Below, one piece after another: positions 15,406 to 25,088 of a stretch of 64,000 bases of DNA. The notes under the pieces are model-generated. The model did not search any database and was not told the origin of the DNA. It saw nothing but the letters and a program-made list of their open reading frames with translations. Within the stretch, counting starts at the first letter, position 1. Each line of letters starts with the position of its first letter. The position numbers and the translations under genes were made by a program. This DNA is from Reichenbachiella ulvae (GTDB taxonomy: Bacteria; Bacteroidota; Bacteroidia; Cytophagales; Cyclobacteriaceae), in contig NZ_JAOYOD010000001.1 in the NCBI RefSeq assembly GCF_025833875.1, positions 1,550,001 to 1,614,000 on the forward strand. The letters are read 5' to 3'.

Positions 15406-16848
15406 CTATAAAAAAGAAGATATTAAACGGGCAACTGCATATTTCAACCGTGAAAAAATCCCATTATCAAACCATTTTTCTTTATCGATCTCCTCACATT
15501 CCTTCAAGTCATCGAAGAAAACATTTTCCAATTGTTGTGCGAATTCTTTACCGTATATGATGGACATAATTTCAAAGTTTAGATCAAAACTTCTTATGTC
15601 CATATTGGCTGTTCCGATTACGCTTATCATTCCATCTGCCACCACTGTTTTGGCATGAATAAATCCCTTTTTATAAAGAAAAATACGCACGCCCGCCTGA
15701 AGCAATTCCTCAAAGTAAAACCTTGATGCTGCTCCTACCAGAGCAGAGTCTGAGTTATGGGGCAACATGAGCCTGACATCTACTCCACTAATGGCTGATT
15801 CCTTTAAGGCATCAAGAATACTTGCATTAGGAATGAAATAAGGATTGGTAATGTATAATTTTGTTCGTGCCAGGGAGAAAATCCTAAAGTAGGTAAGCAT
15901 GATATTGGACATGGGGTAGATGGGCCCACCTGCTATTACCTGACCAAGCGCTTTTATACCCATATCGGGCATTTCAACAGACGTTGGAAAGAGTTCTTTT
16001 GTAGGAGCAATTTCATTTTTTCCACTTGAATTCCAACTCACAACAAAATGTCGTTGCAGGCTATGTACCAGGGGACCAGTAATCTTTACATGGGTATCTC
16101 TCCAAAACAATCCCGTATCGATGGAATTATCATAACGGTCGGAGATATTAATCCCTCCCAGAAATCCGTATTTTCCATCTACGATGATCACCTTGCGATG
16201 ATCTCTGTGATTGATCCGATTAGCTAGTTTTCTTAGTTTTACCCTGATTTTAGGTTGAATTTGAACTCCGGCATTTTTTAATTCCTTAACAATATTATTC
16301 TTGATAGCACGACTTGCATAGTCGTCATAAAGGACCCTTACTGCCACGCCCTTTTTTACTTTCCTGAGTAACACCTCCTTGATTTGGTTTCCCCGGGTAT
16401 CATTTTCCCAATCATAGTATTCCATATGAACAAAATGTTCAGCAATTTCCAGGGTATCCAGAACTTCAGAAAATTTTTGTTCTCCATTAATAAGTAGCTG
16501 AAAATGATTTTCACTAAGGAATTCTCCTCCCATTCGCTTGAGGAAGACTACCAGCTCATCATACTGGTTCAGGTGAGGGGTTTTGGATTTAAGAATAAAA
16601 GAGGTGTTATCCTGAACCAGCGCTGGAAAAATCCGGTCTAGCTCTTTTTGATCCTGCATTCCCTTAAATGTCGAACTCAGATGTCGATAGTTAATACCAA
16701 ATGAAAAATACAATAGGATACCGACTGCCGGTAATGCAATAACAAGTAATAAATAGGCCAGTGTTTTAGGCGTAGAATGTGTGTCTAACAGTATTCTAAT
16801 ACAGGAATAGATAAGGATCAAGGAATAAATAACAGTGATAATCCACAT
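15406..16848 (-). CDS. cls: Cardiolipin synthase (phospholipase D family)
   Basis: 480 residues. Two N-terminal transmembrane helices (about 2-22 and 30-50) are followed by two PLD domains with the HKD motifs HRKVIIVD (near 218) and HAKTVVAD (near 398), each with the family-typical GG/N context (GFLGGINISDRY; IGTANMDIRSF). It joins two phosphatidylglycerol molecules to make cardiolipin at the inner membrane. It starts 11 bases after the PCMD lipoprotein gene and is the last gene of the barrel operon. Confidence 0.92.
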   Translation of the reverse strand: MWIITVIYSLILIYSCIRILLDTHSTPKTLAYLLLVIALPAVGILLYFSFGINYRHLSSTFKGMQDQKELDRIFPALVQDNTSFILKSKTPHLNQYDELVVFLKRMGGEFLSENHFQLLINGEQKFSEVLDTLEIAEHFVHMEYYDWENDTRGNQIKEVLLRKVKKGVAVRVLYDDYASRAIKNNIVKELKNAGVQIQPKIRVKLRKLANRINHRDHRKVIIVDGKYGFLGGINISDRYDNSIDTGLFWRDTHVKITGPLVHSLQRHFVVSWNSSGKNEIAPTKELFPTSVEMPDMGIKALGQVIAGGPIYPMSNIMLTYFRIFSLARTKLYITNPYFIPNASILDALKESAISGVDVRLMLPHNSDSALVGAASRFYFEELLQAGVRIFLYKKGFIHAKTVVADGMISVIGTANMDIRSFDLNFEIMSIIYGKEFAQQLENVFFDDLKECEEIDKEKWFDNGIFSRLKYAVARLISSFL

Positions 16849-16859
16849 ACTCCCTCAAA

Positions 16860-17939
16860 TTACTCCTCATACACCATTTCCACATCATCGATAATCAAAG
16901 TACTTCCAATAGCCCCGGCAAAGTTAGCTCCATCAAAACTGGAGGAAGCCACAAAAGTAATATGTGTAGGCAGGACAAAGGTGGCCGAATCAGCACTGAC
17001 ATATCCATGATCGGTAGGTTTCATGTAATCTGGATATTCGTCTCCTAGTGCTCCATATACAAAGTCTACTGTCTGGCTAGAGAGCTCAGCCTGATCCTCT
17101 GTACTTCTAAACCAAGCTGTAGCCAATCGCTCGGTACTTCCACCCAGGCGTAGCTCTAATATTGCGTAAATGTCACAGGCATCAGGGTACTCCAATGCAT
17201 TGCCGTTTTTATCTTTATTTTCTTCCCCGGCTATATAGCTGTACTTAAACCTTATTTGCCCAGGTCGTCCCGTGAATGGCGTTCCAAACTCTATGGCTGC
17301 TTGAGGATCGGAAGGGTCTAATTTGTCAGGATTAAACACCCCGGTATATAAGGACCCTGCCGATATGGGGGCACCAAATGTACCAGCTAGTTTTCCATTG
17401 TCAAGTGTTTCTAAGTGGGCTGCCAAATTCCCATCTCCCAGATCATGAGGTATGGTGGCTAACTTATTCAGAATTTGAGTACCGGGATTCCCGGTTCCCC
17501 AGATCGTAGTACTGGCAGACTCACCAGGTTCATAATAATCAGATGGCGTTTTGTACCATAGATTCAAATCCCAATTGTTTAATTGTGGGGTTGCTGATGC
17601 TACATATGCATTTACCTGCCAGACAAATTCTTCACCATTTTCGGCTATGATAGTGATTTCTCCAGGTGTATTCAGATCTAATATATCACCAACGGCCTTA
17701 TCTGCCGTAGCATAGGTAGAGATTTCAAGGGATTGAATAGCTATATGGGTCAAGTCTACTCCTGCAGGTATCTCTACGGAGACTGTCAAATCTTCCGTCG
17801 AGATTATGGAATTACTTGCTTGGTTGCTGACAGAAATACTTTTGATGTTGCCATATGGGGATTTACCGAAGTAATCTTCTGTCACACAAGAAGACAGCAT
17901 AAGGATGATCTGTATCGATATTGCAAGTTTTTTTCTCAT
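16860..17939 (-). CDS. PCMD-domain surface lipoprotein
   Basis: 359 residues. Lipoprotein signal MRKKLAISIQIILMLSSC. An N-terminal DUF4493-like or Ig-like segment lies around 25-115 (sheet-rich, ending FVWQVNAYV). It is followed by the putative carbohydrate metabolism domain (PCMD) about 120-359, recognised from NWDLNLWYK, WGTGNPGTQIL, GTPFTGRPGQIRFKY and the closing SSFDGANFAGAIGSTLIIDD. PCMD lipoproteins are glycan-binding in character and are often surface-exposed. It sits between an OMP and cls with 11-base gaps. Confidence 0.85.
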   Translation of the reverse strand: MRKKLAISIQIILMLSSCVTEDYFGKSPYGNIKSISVSNQASNSIISTEDLTVSVEIPAGVDLTHIAIQSLEISTYATADKAVGDILDLNTPGEITIIAENGEEFVWQVNAYVASATPQLNNWDLNLWYKTPSDYYEPGESASTTIWGTGNPGTQILNKLATIPHDLGDGNLAAHLETLDNGKLAGTFGAPISAGSLYTGVFNPDKLDPSDPQAAIEFGTPFTGRPGQIRFKYSYIAGEENKDKNGNALEYPDACDIYAILELRLGGSTERLATAWFRSTEDQAELSSQTVDFVYGALGDEYPDYMKPTDHGYVSADSATFVLPTHITFVASSSFDGANFAGAIGSTLIIDDVEMVYEE

Positions 17940-17950
17940 TATTCTAAAGG

Positions 17951-18727
17951 CTACTTTTTGGTTCCCTTTCCGAAGTAGTAGGCCAGTCCCAGCTGTAAGG
18001 ATAAGATATTAATATTGAAGTCCACATTCTGCCTTATCTCTTTTGATTCATCCATTTTATCCACCCTTGTTTGATGGACTTGCAGTTCATAACCCAGCAA
18101 ATTTAACTGCACCTCAAAGGCAAAGTTTTCCATAGCAAAGAAGGTAATCCCCGGGCTGATACCCAATCTCAAATTATAATCCGTCTCGTAGACTCTACTG
18201 ATTTCATCTACATTTTTCAAATCCTCCGAGAGAGTATTGTCCATACCAAAAGTCACTCCTATCAAGGTATAAAAACTCAGGCGTTCATTAGGTGTGAGAG
18301 GTACAGAGGAACGAAAATTGGGAGTGATTTCGAATCCTCTGGAAATGGACTGAGATTGCAAAGTATCAGGGGATCTAAATATTGTTCCCTCGAACTGCAT
18401 ATGGTGATAGGAAACATTGAGTCCTACCATACCGTAATCTCCCGTATAGTAGCCCCCTTTCAGGGATAAATCAAACTCAGAACGATCTCCATCTATCACC
18501 TGCTGCACTAAATAATTCGTATTTTCTAACTTTTTATTTTCAAGCGAAAAAGCAAATCCTAAATAGATTTTCCCTTTTTTGAAAGGTTTGAATGATTCGT
18601 CGTAATAGCTAGAAAGTAATTCATAGGGTGTAAAACCATCTTCTAGGCTATCCAGTTCCATCTTATTTTGGGCATTAGAGATGAGACTTAAAAACAAAAA
18701 TAAACTTAAAAGAATGGCTTTATTCAT
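17951..18727 (-). CDS. Outer-membrane beta-barrel protein
   Basis: 258 residues with a signal peptide (cleavage after SNAQ). The mature part is a series of amphipathic strands of the OmpA/porin-like type (GGYYTGDYGMVGLNVSYHHM; FYTLIGVTFGMDN) ending with LQLGLAYYFGKGTKK. It lies 9 bases downstream of the DcaP-like porin gene and 11 upstream of the PCMD gene. No specific family recognised; partner or companion barrel to the PCMD lipoprotein is inferred from order. Confidence 0.7.
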   Translation of the reverse strand: MNKAILLSLFLFLSLISNAQNKMELDSLEDGFTPYELLSSYYDESFKPFKKGKIYLGFAFSLENKKLENTNYLVQQVIDGDRSEFDLSLKGGYYTGDYGMVGLNVSYHHMQFEGTIFRSPDTLQSQSISRGFEITPNFRSSVPLTPNERLSFYTLIGVTFGMDNTLSEDLKNVDEISRVYETDYNLRLGISPGITFFAMENFAFEVQLNLLGYELQVHQTRVDKMDESKEIRQNVDFNINILSLQLGLAYYFGKGTKK

Positions 18728-18736
18728 ACGCTAATT

Positions 18737-19969
18737 TTAAAAGGAGTACCTAATCATGGCTTGAATTCTATATGCCTCTCCCTTTGCTCTATCCTTATTT
18801 TCAACATGACTCCATGCAAACTCAATCCCTGTCATGGCAAAGGTATCCAATTGATACATGAAGTTAAAGTGCCCCATACCTCCATTGTCTATAGTATCAT
18901 CTGGTCTATAGGTTAACTCTCCTCTGTTCATATGTGCATAAGCTAGATTAGTTGACAATTTTTTGGTTAATTGATACCCAGCGCCTAGTGCCAATGTTAT
19001 AGCATCTTCATTTTGGATATCACCATTTGACAACAATACAGCTCCCTGATCTGTACCTCCAAAAATCAGAATTTGATTCGTCATGCCTGAATTGTACGAG
19101 GTATGCCAGGTTGCAAATAGTTTATCAGTGATTGACTGCCTACCATTAAAAATCACGCCCCAGCCTACACCAGTAAAAGGAGAACCACTACTCCCTTGGT
19201 TCCACCTTAGCTGCTGCACCTGTCCACCAAACATAAGCATGCCTCTTGGACGATCATTCGTTAATCTAGCAGATAACAAAGGCATTGTTGGCATAGAATT
19301 ACCATTTAGATTAAAAGGATTTGCGATCCCATTTACAGTAGGGTTTTCAATAGACACGGCGTATTGCATATTTTTAGCAAAGTTCTGTTCCCATCTGATC
19401 TGAATAGATCTACCTCCAAATAAGGCGTCTCCCGAGCTAAAATCCATGATAAATGGAAAAACTCTTAGATCGGAGAGGTTGGTCCATGTCTGACCAATTA
19501 GCAAATTACCGTATTTGACAAACGCATGTCGTAAACGAGGCTGACCAGCAGACAAAGACTCATCAAAAAAATCAAATTCCAAGAAAAATTTTAATGGACG
19601 TCCCATATCAGTCGTCCTTCTTAGATCAAAATTAAACCTCGTTTCCCTCACATGCATATTAAAAAAAGGGCTTGCATTGGCTGCCTCCGCAGTGCCCTCC
19701 ACAGGCACCTGATTTATTAGTAATTGATTTCGGCTACCTGCACCACTAAAATCATAGATTGCGTCTAGTCTAAAATAGCCCCCAAACTTCATATAAAGAT
19801 TGGTTCCTGGCAAGTTCCATGCACCTGGAAAATCCTTTGTTGTCAAACTGTCCTCGGCACTTCCTCGCAATACAGAATATTGATTTTGTGCCAGAAGAAG
19901 CTGTGGTGAAATAAATGTCCCAGTGAATAGACAAATTATAAATATTAATTTGATTCGTGCTTTTATCAT
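18737..19969 (-). CDS. DcaP-like trimeric porin (copy 2)
   Basis: 410 residues, signal peptide ending LLAQ. The N-terminal strand pattern LYMKFGGYFRLDAIYDF, the plug-side segment RETRFNFDLRR and the LIGQTWTNLSDLRVFPFIMDF / GDALFGGRSIQIRW block are characteristic of the DcaP family. DcaP forms a trimeric channel for negatively charged dicarboxylates and related small molecules, including beta-lactamase inhibitors in Acinetobacter. The protein ends IQAMIRYSF, a proper barrel end. It is clearly paralogous to the porin at 22568-23827 in the same operon. Confidence 0.85.
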   Translation of the reverse strand: MIKARIKLIFIICLFTGTFISPQLLLAQNQYSVLRGSAEDSLTTKDFPGAWNLPGTNLYMKFGGYFRLDAIYDFSGAGSRNQLLINQVPVEGTAEAANASPFFNMHVRETRFNFDLRRTTDMGRPLKFFLEFDFFDESLSAGQPRLRHAFVKYGNLLIGQTWTNLSDLRVFPFIMDFSSGDALFGGRSIQIRWEQNFAKNMQYAVSIENPTVNGIANPFNLNGNSMPTMPLLSARLTNDRPRGMLMFGGQVQQLRWNQGSSGSPFTGVGWGVIFNGRQSITDKLFATWHTSYNSGMTNQILIFGGTDQGAVLLSNGDIQNEDAITLALGAGYQLTKKLSTNLAYAHMNRGELTYRPDDTIDNGGMGHFNFMYQLDTFAMTGIEFAWSHVENKDRAKGEAYRIQAMIRYSF

Positions 19970-19999
19970 TTTATATAAAGAATTAGAGTCAATATTTTA

Positions 20000-20875
20000 T
20001 TACCAAGGTAATGGTACCACTGGCGCAATGGTAAATCTCAATTGATGTTGTGGTCCAAAAGCATCAGGTGTGGCCAAATAATACCAATACTGTAGACCTA
20101 GTCTTAAAGGCATCTTTCCGGCTATCAATACCTTTTGAACCCCTGTCCCAATGGGAAATGTAAACCTATTACCCTTGGTTCCATTATGATTGTATGAATA
20201 GGTAGGAGAAGCGGTTATTTGCCACCCTTCATGCAAATTGATGGTATAAAAATATTGACCAGCAGTAACACTTATGTTTTTGGAACCATCAGCAGCAACC
20301 CAAAAATCATCTGGTAAAACAGTGCTAGAAGCAGCATCGGCATCACTTGCTTTACCTACTCCCCAAGCTTGGCTAACCATGAGACCCAGCACTCCAAAAT
20401 TTGTCAATTTGGCAACCAAAAACTCCGGCCCTAGAGTGACTTGACTTGACCTAAGGGCATCATTGGTAGCAGTAGGGAATCCACCAAATACTCCTGCCAA
20501 GGTAACCAATTTTGAAGGCCAAGTCTTTCCAACTGCAATATCTGCACTTATATTCCCAAGTGCCGCCTTTTTCTCAAAACCATTAGCACCTATCACTGGT
20601 TGTGATATATAAATAGGAATCAATGGTCTTACGTAAAGATTAATACCCTCAGAAATTGATATGGGTAATGAGGGTTGAAAACTAATGACCATTCCGTTTT
20701 GCTGAGCATCATTAATGTCACCATTATATCGGACATAGTCAATAGGAAAAAGCATTTGACCTAACGTTGCATTAGGATTGGCCAACTCCTTGGCAAGTTC
20801 TGCTGAACTTTCTTCTTGTGCATAAAGATGAATCGACATCATCAAGGCACATATAATAAGAATAGGTTTTCTCAT
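20000..20875 (-). CDS. Transporter-like outer-membrane protein (neuromedin U type)
   Basis: 291 residues. Signal peptide ends LYAQ. The start of the mature protein, ELAKELANPNATLGQMLFPIDYVRY, is the signature of the group misannotated neuromedin U, members of the MetA/phenol-degradation transporter-like barrels. Later strands include SLPISISEGINLYVRPLIPIY and FGVLGLMVSQAWGVG. The final strand ends LRFTIAPVVPLPW. It is the fourth of the operon's OMP genes, with 30-base gaps on either side. A passive channel role is inferred. Confidence 0.75.
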   Translation of the reverse strand: MRKPILIICALMMSIHLYAQEESSAELAKELANPNATLGQMLFPIDYVRYNGDINDAQQNGMVISFQPSLPISISEGINLYVRPLIPIYISQPVIGANGFEKKAALGNISADIAVGKTWPSKLVTLAGVFGGFPTATNDALRSSQVTLGPEFLVAKLTNFGVLGLMVSQAWGVGKASDADAASSTVLPDDFWVAADGSKNISVTAGQYFYTINLHEGWQITASPTYSYNHNGTKGNRFTFPIGTGVQKVLIAGKMPLRLGLQYWYYLATPDAFGPQHQLRFTIAPVVPLPW

Positions 20876-20903
20876 AATAACAGGTTTTGTGTAAACAATT
20901 TAT

Positions 20904-21752
20904 TTAAATCTTCGATAATTCTATCAATGAAAGCGTCCCAACCAAATAAATATTATTCGAAAGATTGTTATAGCTCAAAGTTGCTTTAAAGGGAATACTT
21001 ATGGTTTTTGTATCGAATATCTTTCTTGATATAGAAACTCCAATATCATTGAAGCCCGGTCTATCTCCATAAAAAGAAGGGCCCGAAAAATCTGACCAGC
21101 TATATGAATAGCCTATATAGGGCAATAACTTTGTTTCATTAATTTTTGCTACGTAGCTAATTTTGAAATATTGAGAATATCGCTGTTTTCCACGTCTAAG
21201 CTCTATGCCATTCTGATCATCCTCAGGTAGAGAAGGCCTATCTCTACCGTATAATAATGTTGAAGATTCCCATTCTAATTTTTTAGGTAAATTGACTTTA
21301 ATGATTACATCCAATAACCCTCTAGTTACCTCAGGGTTCAAATCAAAAAAACCAGAAGGGCTAGGAATATTGGTAATCCCCTCAGTAAAATTATAATACC
21401 AATCGGCCCTGATATTGAACTTAGGTCTATAGTACATTAAAATCAAATCTGTCTCTGTATAGTATCCATTAGTAGAGGCTCCTCCATAAAAACCTAGAAT
21501 AAAATCTTTCACCTTAACTCCAGCCTGGGTTGCAAAAACTGGTGCCCTTGAAGGCACTAATCCTCTAAAGACATTCATGGTTTTGAAAGAAAAAGACATG
21601 TCCCAAATCACTCCATCGGCAGAAGAATTGACATGAATAATGCTATCTTCTATGAGGTCATTTTCATTTTGAGCTTGAATGGTCGTAATTGGTAGACCTA
21701 GTAATATTATCAAGCCCGCCAATAAGCTTTGATCCAGTTTCTTTTTTATCAT
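20904..21752 (-). CDS. Outer-membrane beta-barrel protein, unknown
   Basis: 282 residues with a signal peptide cleaved about residue 28 (TIQAQ). Mature residues show regular amphipathic strands (ATQAGVKVKDFILGFYGGAS; FNIRADWYYNFTEG; LPYIGYSYSWSDFSG). The protein ends YLVGTLSLIELSKI, lacking a terminal aromatic. The same arrangement (weak N-terminal helix, 12 or so strands) fits a small porin. It lies between the neuromedin U-type gene and another barrel gene in one operon. Family unknown. Confidence 0.65.
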   Translation of the reverse strand: MIKKKLDQSLLAGLIILLGLPITTIQAQNENDLIEDSIIHVNSSADGVIWDMSFSFKTMNVFRGLVPSRAPVFATQAGVKVKDFILGFYGGASTNGYYTETDLILMYYRPKFNIRADWYYNFTEGITNIPSPSGFFDLNPEVTRGLLDVIIKVNLPKKLEWESSTLLYGRDRPSLPEDDQNGIELRRGKQRYSQYFKISYVAKINETKLLPYIGYSYSWSDFSGPSFYGDRPGFNDIGVSISRKIFDTKTISIPFKATLSYNNLSNNIYLVGTLSLIELSKI

Positions 21753-21776
21753 TGGAGTATGGAGTTTAAAAAAATT

Positions 21777-22559
21777 CTACTCATAGTAGTCTATGTGATT
21801 ATTTTTAATGAAACTCTTTTTCAAATATTGAGGGGTAAAAATCATCACCCCAAATTCAAAGCCTGCACCATATCTTCCATAAAACTGTGAGCTGTAGGTG
21901 ATTGCAGGCACTATATAATCATTGGGCTCCCATCGAAGCCCTATCTTATATTCTGGTTTCGAATAAGCTTCACCCTCTGTTCCATAGGCCTCCAGGACAA
22001 TAGCTGTTTGTGGTATTATTTTATATATGGCCATTCTAGAGGACCAGGTAAATCCCCAGGCTACATCGTTAGTATCCTCAGCATTGAAATCAACTAAAAC
22101 CCCCGGCATCAAATCCCAGCTGAGGACATTATTAAAGAATGGAAAAGTAACAGGAAAGGCTGCCCAGATGTTTTTATGTAATTCGGTATAAACAGTATTC
22201 TTAAAATACCCCGGAGATCGACCCGCACCCAGAAAGATGGCTCCACCACCATTGTTCTGCTTATTCACCCAGTACATATACTTTGCATAGAGAGAAGTAG
22301 TAAAATTCTGCGGATAGTCTTCAATTCTATAATCTCGAAACATGTTGCCCTGAACAAAAATCTCAAATTTCGGGATCAGGCTAAATGAACTGATAATAGC
22401 AGTGTTTCGCTGTCCTGCTGTAATGACAAAAGTACCTGTCCCATGTGGCATGGAGAGGTAGTTATCAGTGTTGAATTGTTGAGAGACAGCTTCAAAAGCA
22501 ATGGCTTCAAACAAAACAAATAGGATAAAAAATCTAGGTATACGGAATATATCTTTCAT
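21777..22559 (-). CDS. Outer-membrane beta-barrel protein, unknown
   Basis: 260 residues, signal peptide of about 27 residues (AFEAVSQ). Strands of alternating polarity (TGTFVITAGQRNTAIISSFSL; PKFEIFVQGNMFRDYR) make up the rest, with a tail (IDYYE) that is not barrel-like, so the C-terminal strand is probably PAITYSSQFYGRYGAGFEFG. It starts 8 bases after the DcaP-like gene. No family recognised. Confidence 0.62.
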   Translation of the reverse strand: MKDIFRIPRFFILFVLFEAIAFEAVSQQFNTDNYLSMPHGTGTFVITAGQRNTAIISSFSLIPKFEIFVQGNMFRDYRIEDYPQNFTTSLYAKYMYWVNKQNNGGGAIFLGAGRSPGYFKNTVYTELHKNIWAAFPVTFPFFNNVLSWDLMPGVLVDFNAEDTNDVAWGFTWSSRMAIYKIIPQTAIVLEAYGTEGEAYSKPEYKIGLRWEPNDYIVPAITYSSQFYGRYGAGFEFGVMIFTPQYLKKSFIKNNHIDYYE

Positions 22560-22567
22560 TCGCTTAG

Positions 22568-23827
22568 TTAAAAATCAAATCTAGCCATGGCTTGAATTCT
22601 ACTCGCACTACCCAAAGCATCATTGGCTGTTCTCTGAGCTCCCCACATGTATTCAATTCCTGAAGAAAAATTCCCATCAAACTTCCTGATTAAATTTATG
22701 TGACCAATCCCTCCTCTTTTTAGCGCAAAAGCATCTCTTTCAACGGGTGCATCTAACCAGCCATAGGCATAATTAAAATTAGATTCAAGTTTTGATGTCC
22801 AGCGATGCATAAAGCCTACCATAGCTGACAACCCTTGAATCGACTCCAGTTTTCCATTCTGATTCAAAACTGCATTTGCATCACTTCCTGCAAAAGCTAT
22901 AATGTTTTCACCATAAGCATCTCCAAGACTAACATTCAAAGTGAGATAATTGTTTTTACCGATATATTGTCTTCCAGCAACTACGAAGGAAAGCTGAGGA
23001 ATTTGGTCGCTCTCACCTACCGAACCACCATCCCATCGCAACTGAGCAATACTTGCTCCCAAAAACAAAACACCATTGCCCCAACGTTTATCTAATCTAA
23101 AAGCTAGCAATGGGAGTTGAATATTGGCTTGGCCTGAAATGTTATTTGGGTTTTCAATCCCTAGTGAGGATAAGTATTCTACTCCCAGATAAAACTTCAA
23201 CGAATTGCTCAATGGTTTTTGGTATCGTACCTGAACACTTCTACCACCAAAAAGTGCATCCCCTGCTGCAAAATCCATCATAGTAGCCATAGACTCAAGA
23301 AATGAAAGAGTCGTCCAAGTTTGACCAATGATAAAATCACCTGCTGTTATATAAGCATGTCTCAAACGAAACTGGTTACCTGAACTGAAAAAGTCCCCTT
23401 CAACAAAAGCCTGCAAGGGAATTTTCTCAGAAGCCTCTCTTCTGACATCAATATTTACTCTGGTCTCTTTAGCAAAAAATGAAACATATCCCTCATTACC
23501 ATATGTGGATTGACCTTCTACTGGAATAGTAGACATCAAAAACTGATTCTTATCCAAAGTCCCATCAAAATCATAGACAAAATCAACCTTCAAATAGCCT
23601 CCGACTTTCATGCGTAAATCTGTACCAAACATTGGCCATGACCCTTCAAAATTAGGGTTCTCAAGTTGTTCACTAGCCGTAAACAAGGCATCTTCCTTAA
23701 GGTCTTTTTCGGGAGTTGCCAGTTGATTTGAAGTAGAATCACTTCTCATGATTGCCTGTGCAACAGCATGGTAGGTGGAGAACATAACCCCTATCATACA
23801 TATTGAAATAAATGCTGCTTTTTTCAT
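22568..23827 (-). CDS. DcaP-like trimeric porin (copy 1), first gene of barrel operon
   Basis: 419 residues from the ATG at 23825-23827; a GTG two codons earlier is less likely. Signal peptide ends AVAQ. The DcaP hallmarks are all present: LRMKVGGYLKVDFVYDFDG, KETRVNIDVRREA, FIIGQTWTTLSFLESMATMMDFAAGDALFGGRSVQVRY, and the end IQAMARFDF. It is paralogous to 18737-19969, so the operon carries two trimeric porins that may differ in selectivity. The operon starts here and runs for eight genes down to cls. Confidence 0.85.
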   Translation of the reverse strand: MKKAAFISICMIGVMFSTYHAVAQAIMRSDSTSNQLATPEKDLKEDALFTASEQLENPNFEGSWPMFGTDLRMKVGGYLKVDFVYDFDGTLDKNQFLMSTIPVEGQSTYGNEGYVSFFAKETRVNIDVRREASEKIPLQAFVEGDFFSSGNQFRLRHAYITAGDFIIGQTWTTLSFLESMATMMDFAAGDALFGGRSVQVRYQKPLSNSLKFYLGVEYLSSLGIENPNNISGQANIQLPLLAFRLDKRWGNGVLFLGASIAQLRWDGGSVGESDQIPQLSFVVAGRQYIGKNNYLTLNVSLGDAYGENIIAFAGSDANAVLNQNGKLESIQGLSAMVGFMHRWTSKLESNFNYAYGWLDAPVERDAFALKRGGIGHINLIRKFDGNFSSGIEYMWGAQRTANDALGSASRIQAMARFDF

Positions 23828-24119
23828 ATACACATATAAACTATAGAACTTTTAATATTGCCATTCAATTCTCAGTACAAATTCCCCCATCAGTATTCCT
23901 TTGTCAACTAGAGCAAACTAAAACATTACCTACTTCTCAATTTTGATCTAATTGTAAGTCACCATGGTCTTATTAAAGGAAATAACAGAACAGGATCATA
24001 TTGCATTTGACACAAAATAAGTATCAATCCTATTCTCACAATTAGCCCGCATATGACCGTTCTATCCAGAAGATTGTTTCCTCTTTCTGAATTTATTGAA
24101 TCAACTGGCTCCAGTATAC

Positions 24120-24428
24120 CTACATAAATCTCAGGTAATTCGATTGACTATTTTGATCAATAATCTCTACAGTCAAAAGTCTTCCTTTTTCATCTTCCTC
24201 AATAAATAATTCGACCGGGGCGAAAACTTTATGATCATAGTCAGCTAGAGAGATAAAAATATCATTACCCTTGCCAATCGGGTCATAACCAATAGAAATA
24301 AAGTTTTTTTGTTCCACTAAAGTGGTGCCTTCTGCGGCTATGGCTGCTGTTCGACCAGAATTACCTGATGTAATTGACTGAAGCCGATCTTGCCAACTGG
24401 CATTGTCTAATTGTTTTCTAATACTCAT
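24120..24428 (-). CDS. DUF5335-type small protein
   Basis: 102 residues with no signal peptide. Composition and order (LDNASWQDRLQSI; TTLVEQKNFISIGYDPIGKGNDIFISLADYDHKVFAPVELFI) fit the DUF5335 family. This is a cytosolic alpha/beta protein of unknown role. It follows the HdeD gene by 44 bases on the same strand and probably shares its transcript. No regulatory feature seen. Confidence 0.6.
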   Translation of the reverse strand: MSIRKQLDNASWQDRLQSITSGNSGRTAAIAAEGTTLVEQKNFISIGYDPIGKGNDIFISLADYDHKVFAPVELFIEEDEKGRLLTVEIIDQNSQSNYLRFM

Positions 24429-24472
24429 AACTAATGGATTTCAATTTCAAAAATTATTTTCTAACTGTATAC

Positions 24473-25006
24473 TTAGTTTTTTGGTCTTAGCTTCAAGCCC
24501 AAACTAATATTATTGATTCCTGACAAAAGAAACCCAAAGCTCATCCAATATGTAATGGCTAGCATACCCGTCAATTCGTCATTGGTAATTATGAATCCAA
24601 TCATGACAGAAAACAAACCACTAAGGCCACCAAGCCAACGACTAGAACTATTACCTTGCTTTATGGTAAAGACATCAACAAATGTCAACACACCATTTAC
24701 AATAATCCAAAACCCAACTATAATGGGCAATGAAGCAGCAGTAAGAACAGGATTAGAAAGTAATACCAAGGCAAACATCAATTCTAATATTCCACCAGCC
24801 AATCCCCACCCCCAGTTGTCAAATTCCTTCCTCACCATCAAGGATACTGCGATGATAGAAAAACCAATAAACAACAGGCTAATTCCAATGTAAAGGGACA
24901 GTCCAAGGATGGCACTGACCGGGTGTCCGAAAACAAAAAAAGCAAGTATTAATAATACAATACCTCTTACTACATTCAACCACCAGTACTTTTGTATCTT
25001 TTCCAT
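24473..25006 (-). CDS. HdeD-family (DUF308) membrane protein
   Basis: 177 residues with six hydrophobic helices in three pairs, the DUF308 plan (VVRGIVLLILAFFVFGHPVSAI; ILELMFALVLLSNPVLTAASL; GGLSGLFSVMIGFIITN). HdeD contributes to acid resistance in Escherichia coli at high cell density. The stress role here is inferred from family only. It stands between the deacylase pair and the DUF5335 gene. Confidence 0.88.
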   Translation of the reverse strand: MEKIQKYWWLNVVRGIVLLILAFFVFGHPVSAILGLSLYIGISLLFIGFSIIAVSLMVRKEFDNWGWGLAGGILELMFALVLLSNPVLTAASLPIIVGFWIIVNGVLTFVDVFTIKQGNSSSRWLGGLSGLFSVMIGFIITNDELTGMLAITYWMSFGFLLSGINNISLGLKLRPKN

Positions 25007-25088
25007 GATTATTTTATTTAATAGGATTAAAAATTAAATCGTCTTAAAACGCATCGAAGGTTTAAAAGCCTCGTTCATTTTTTATCAA

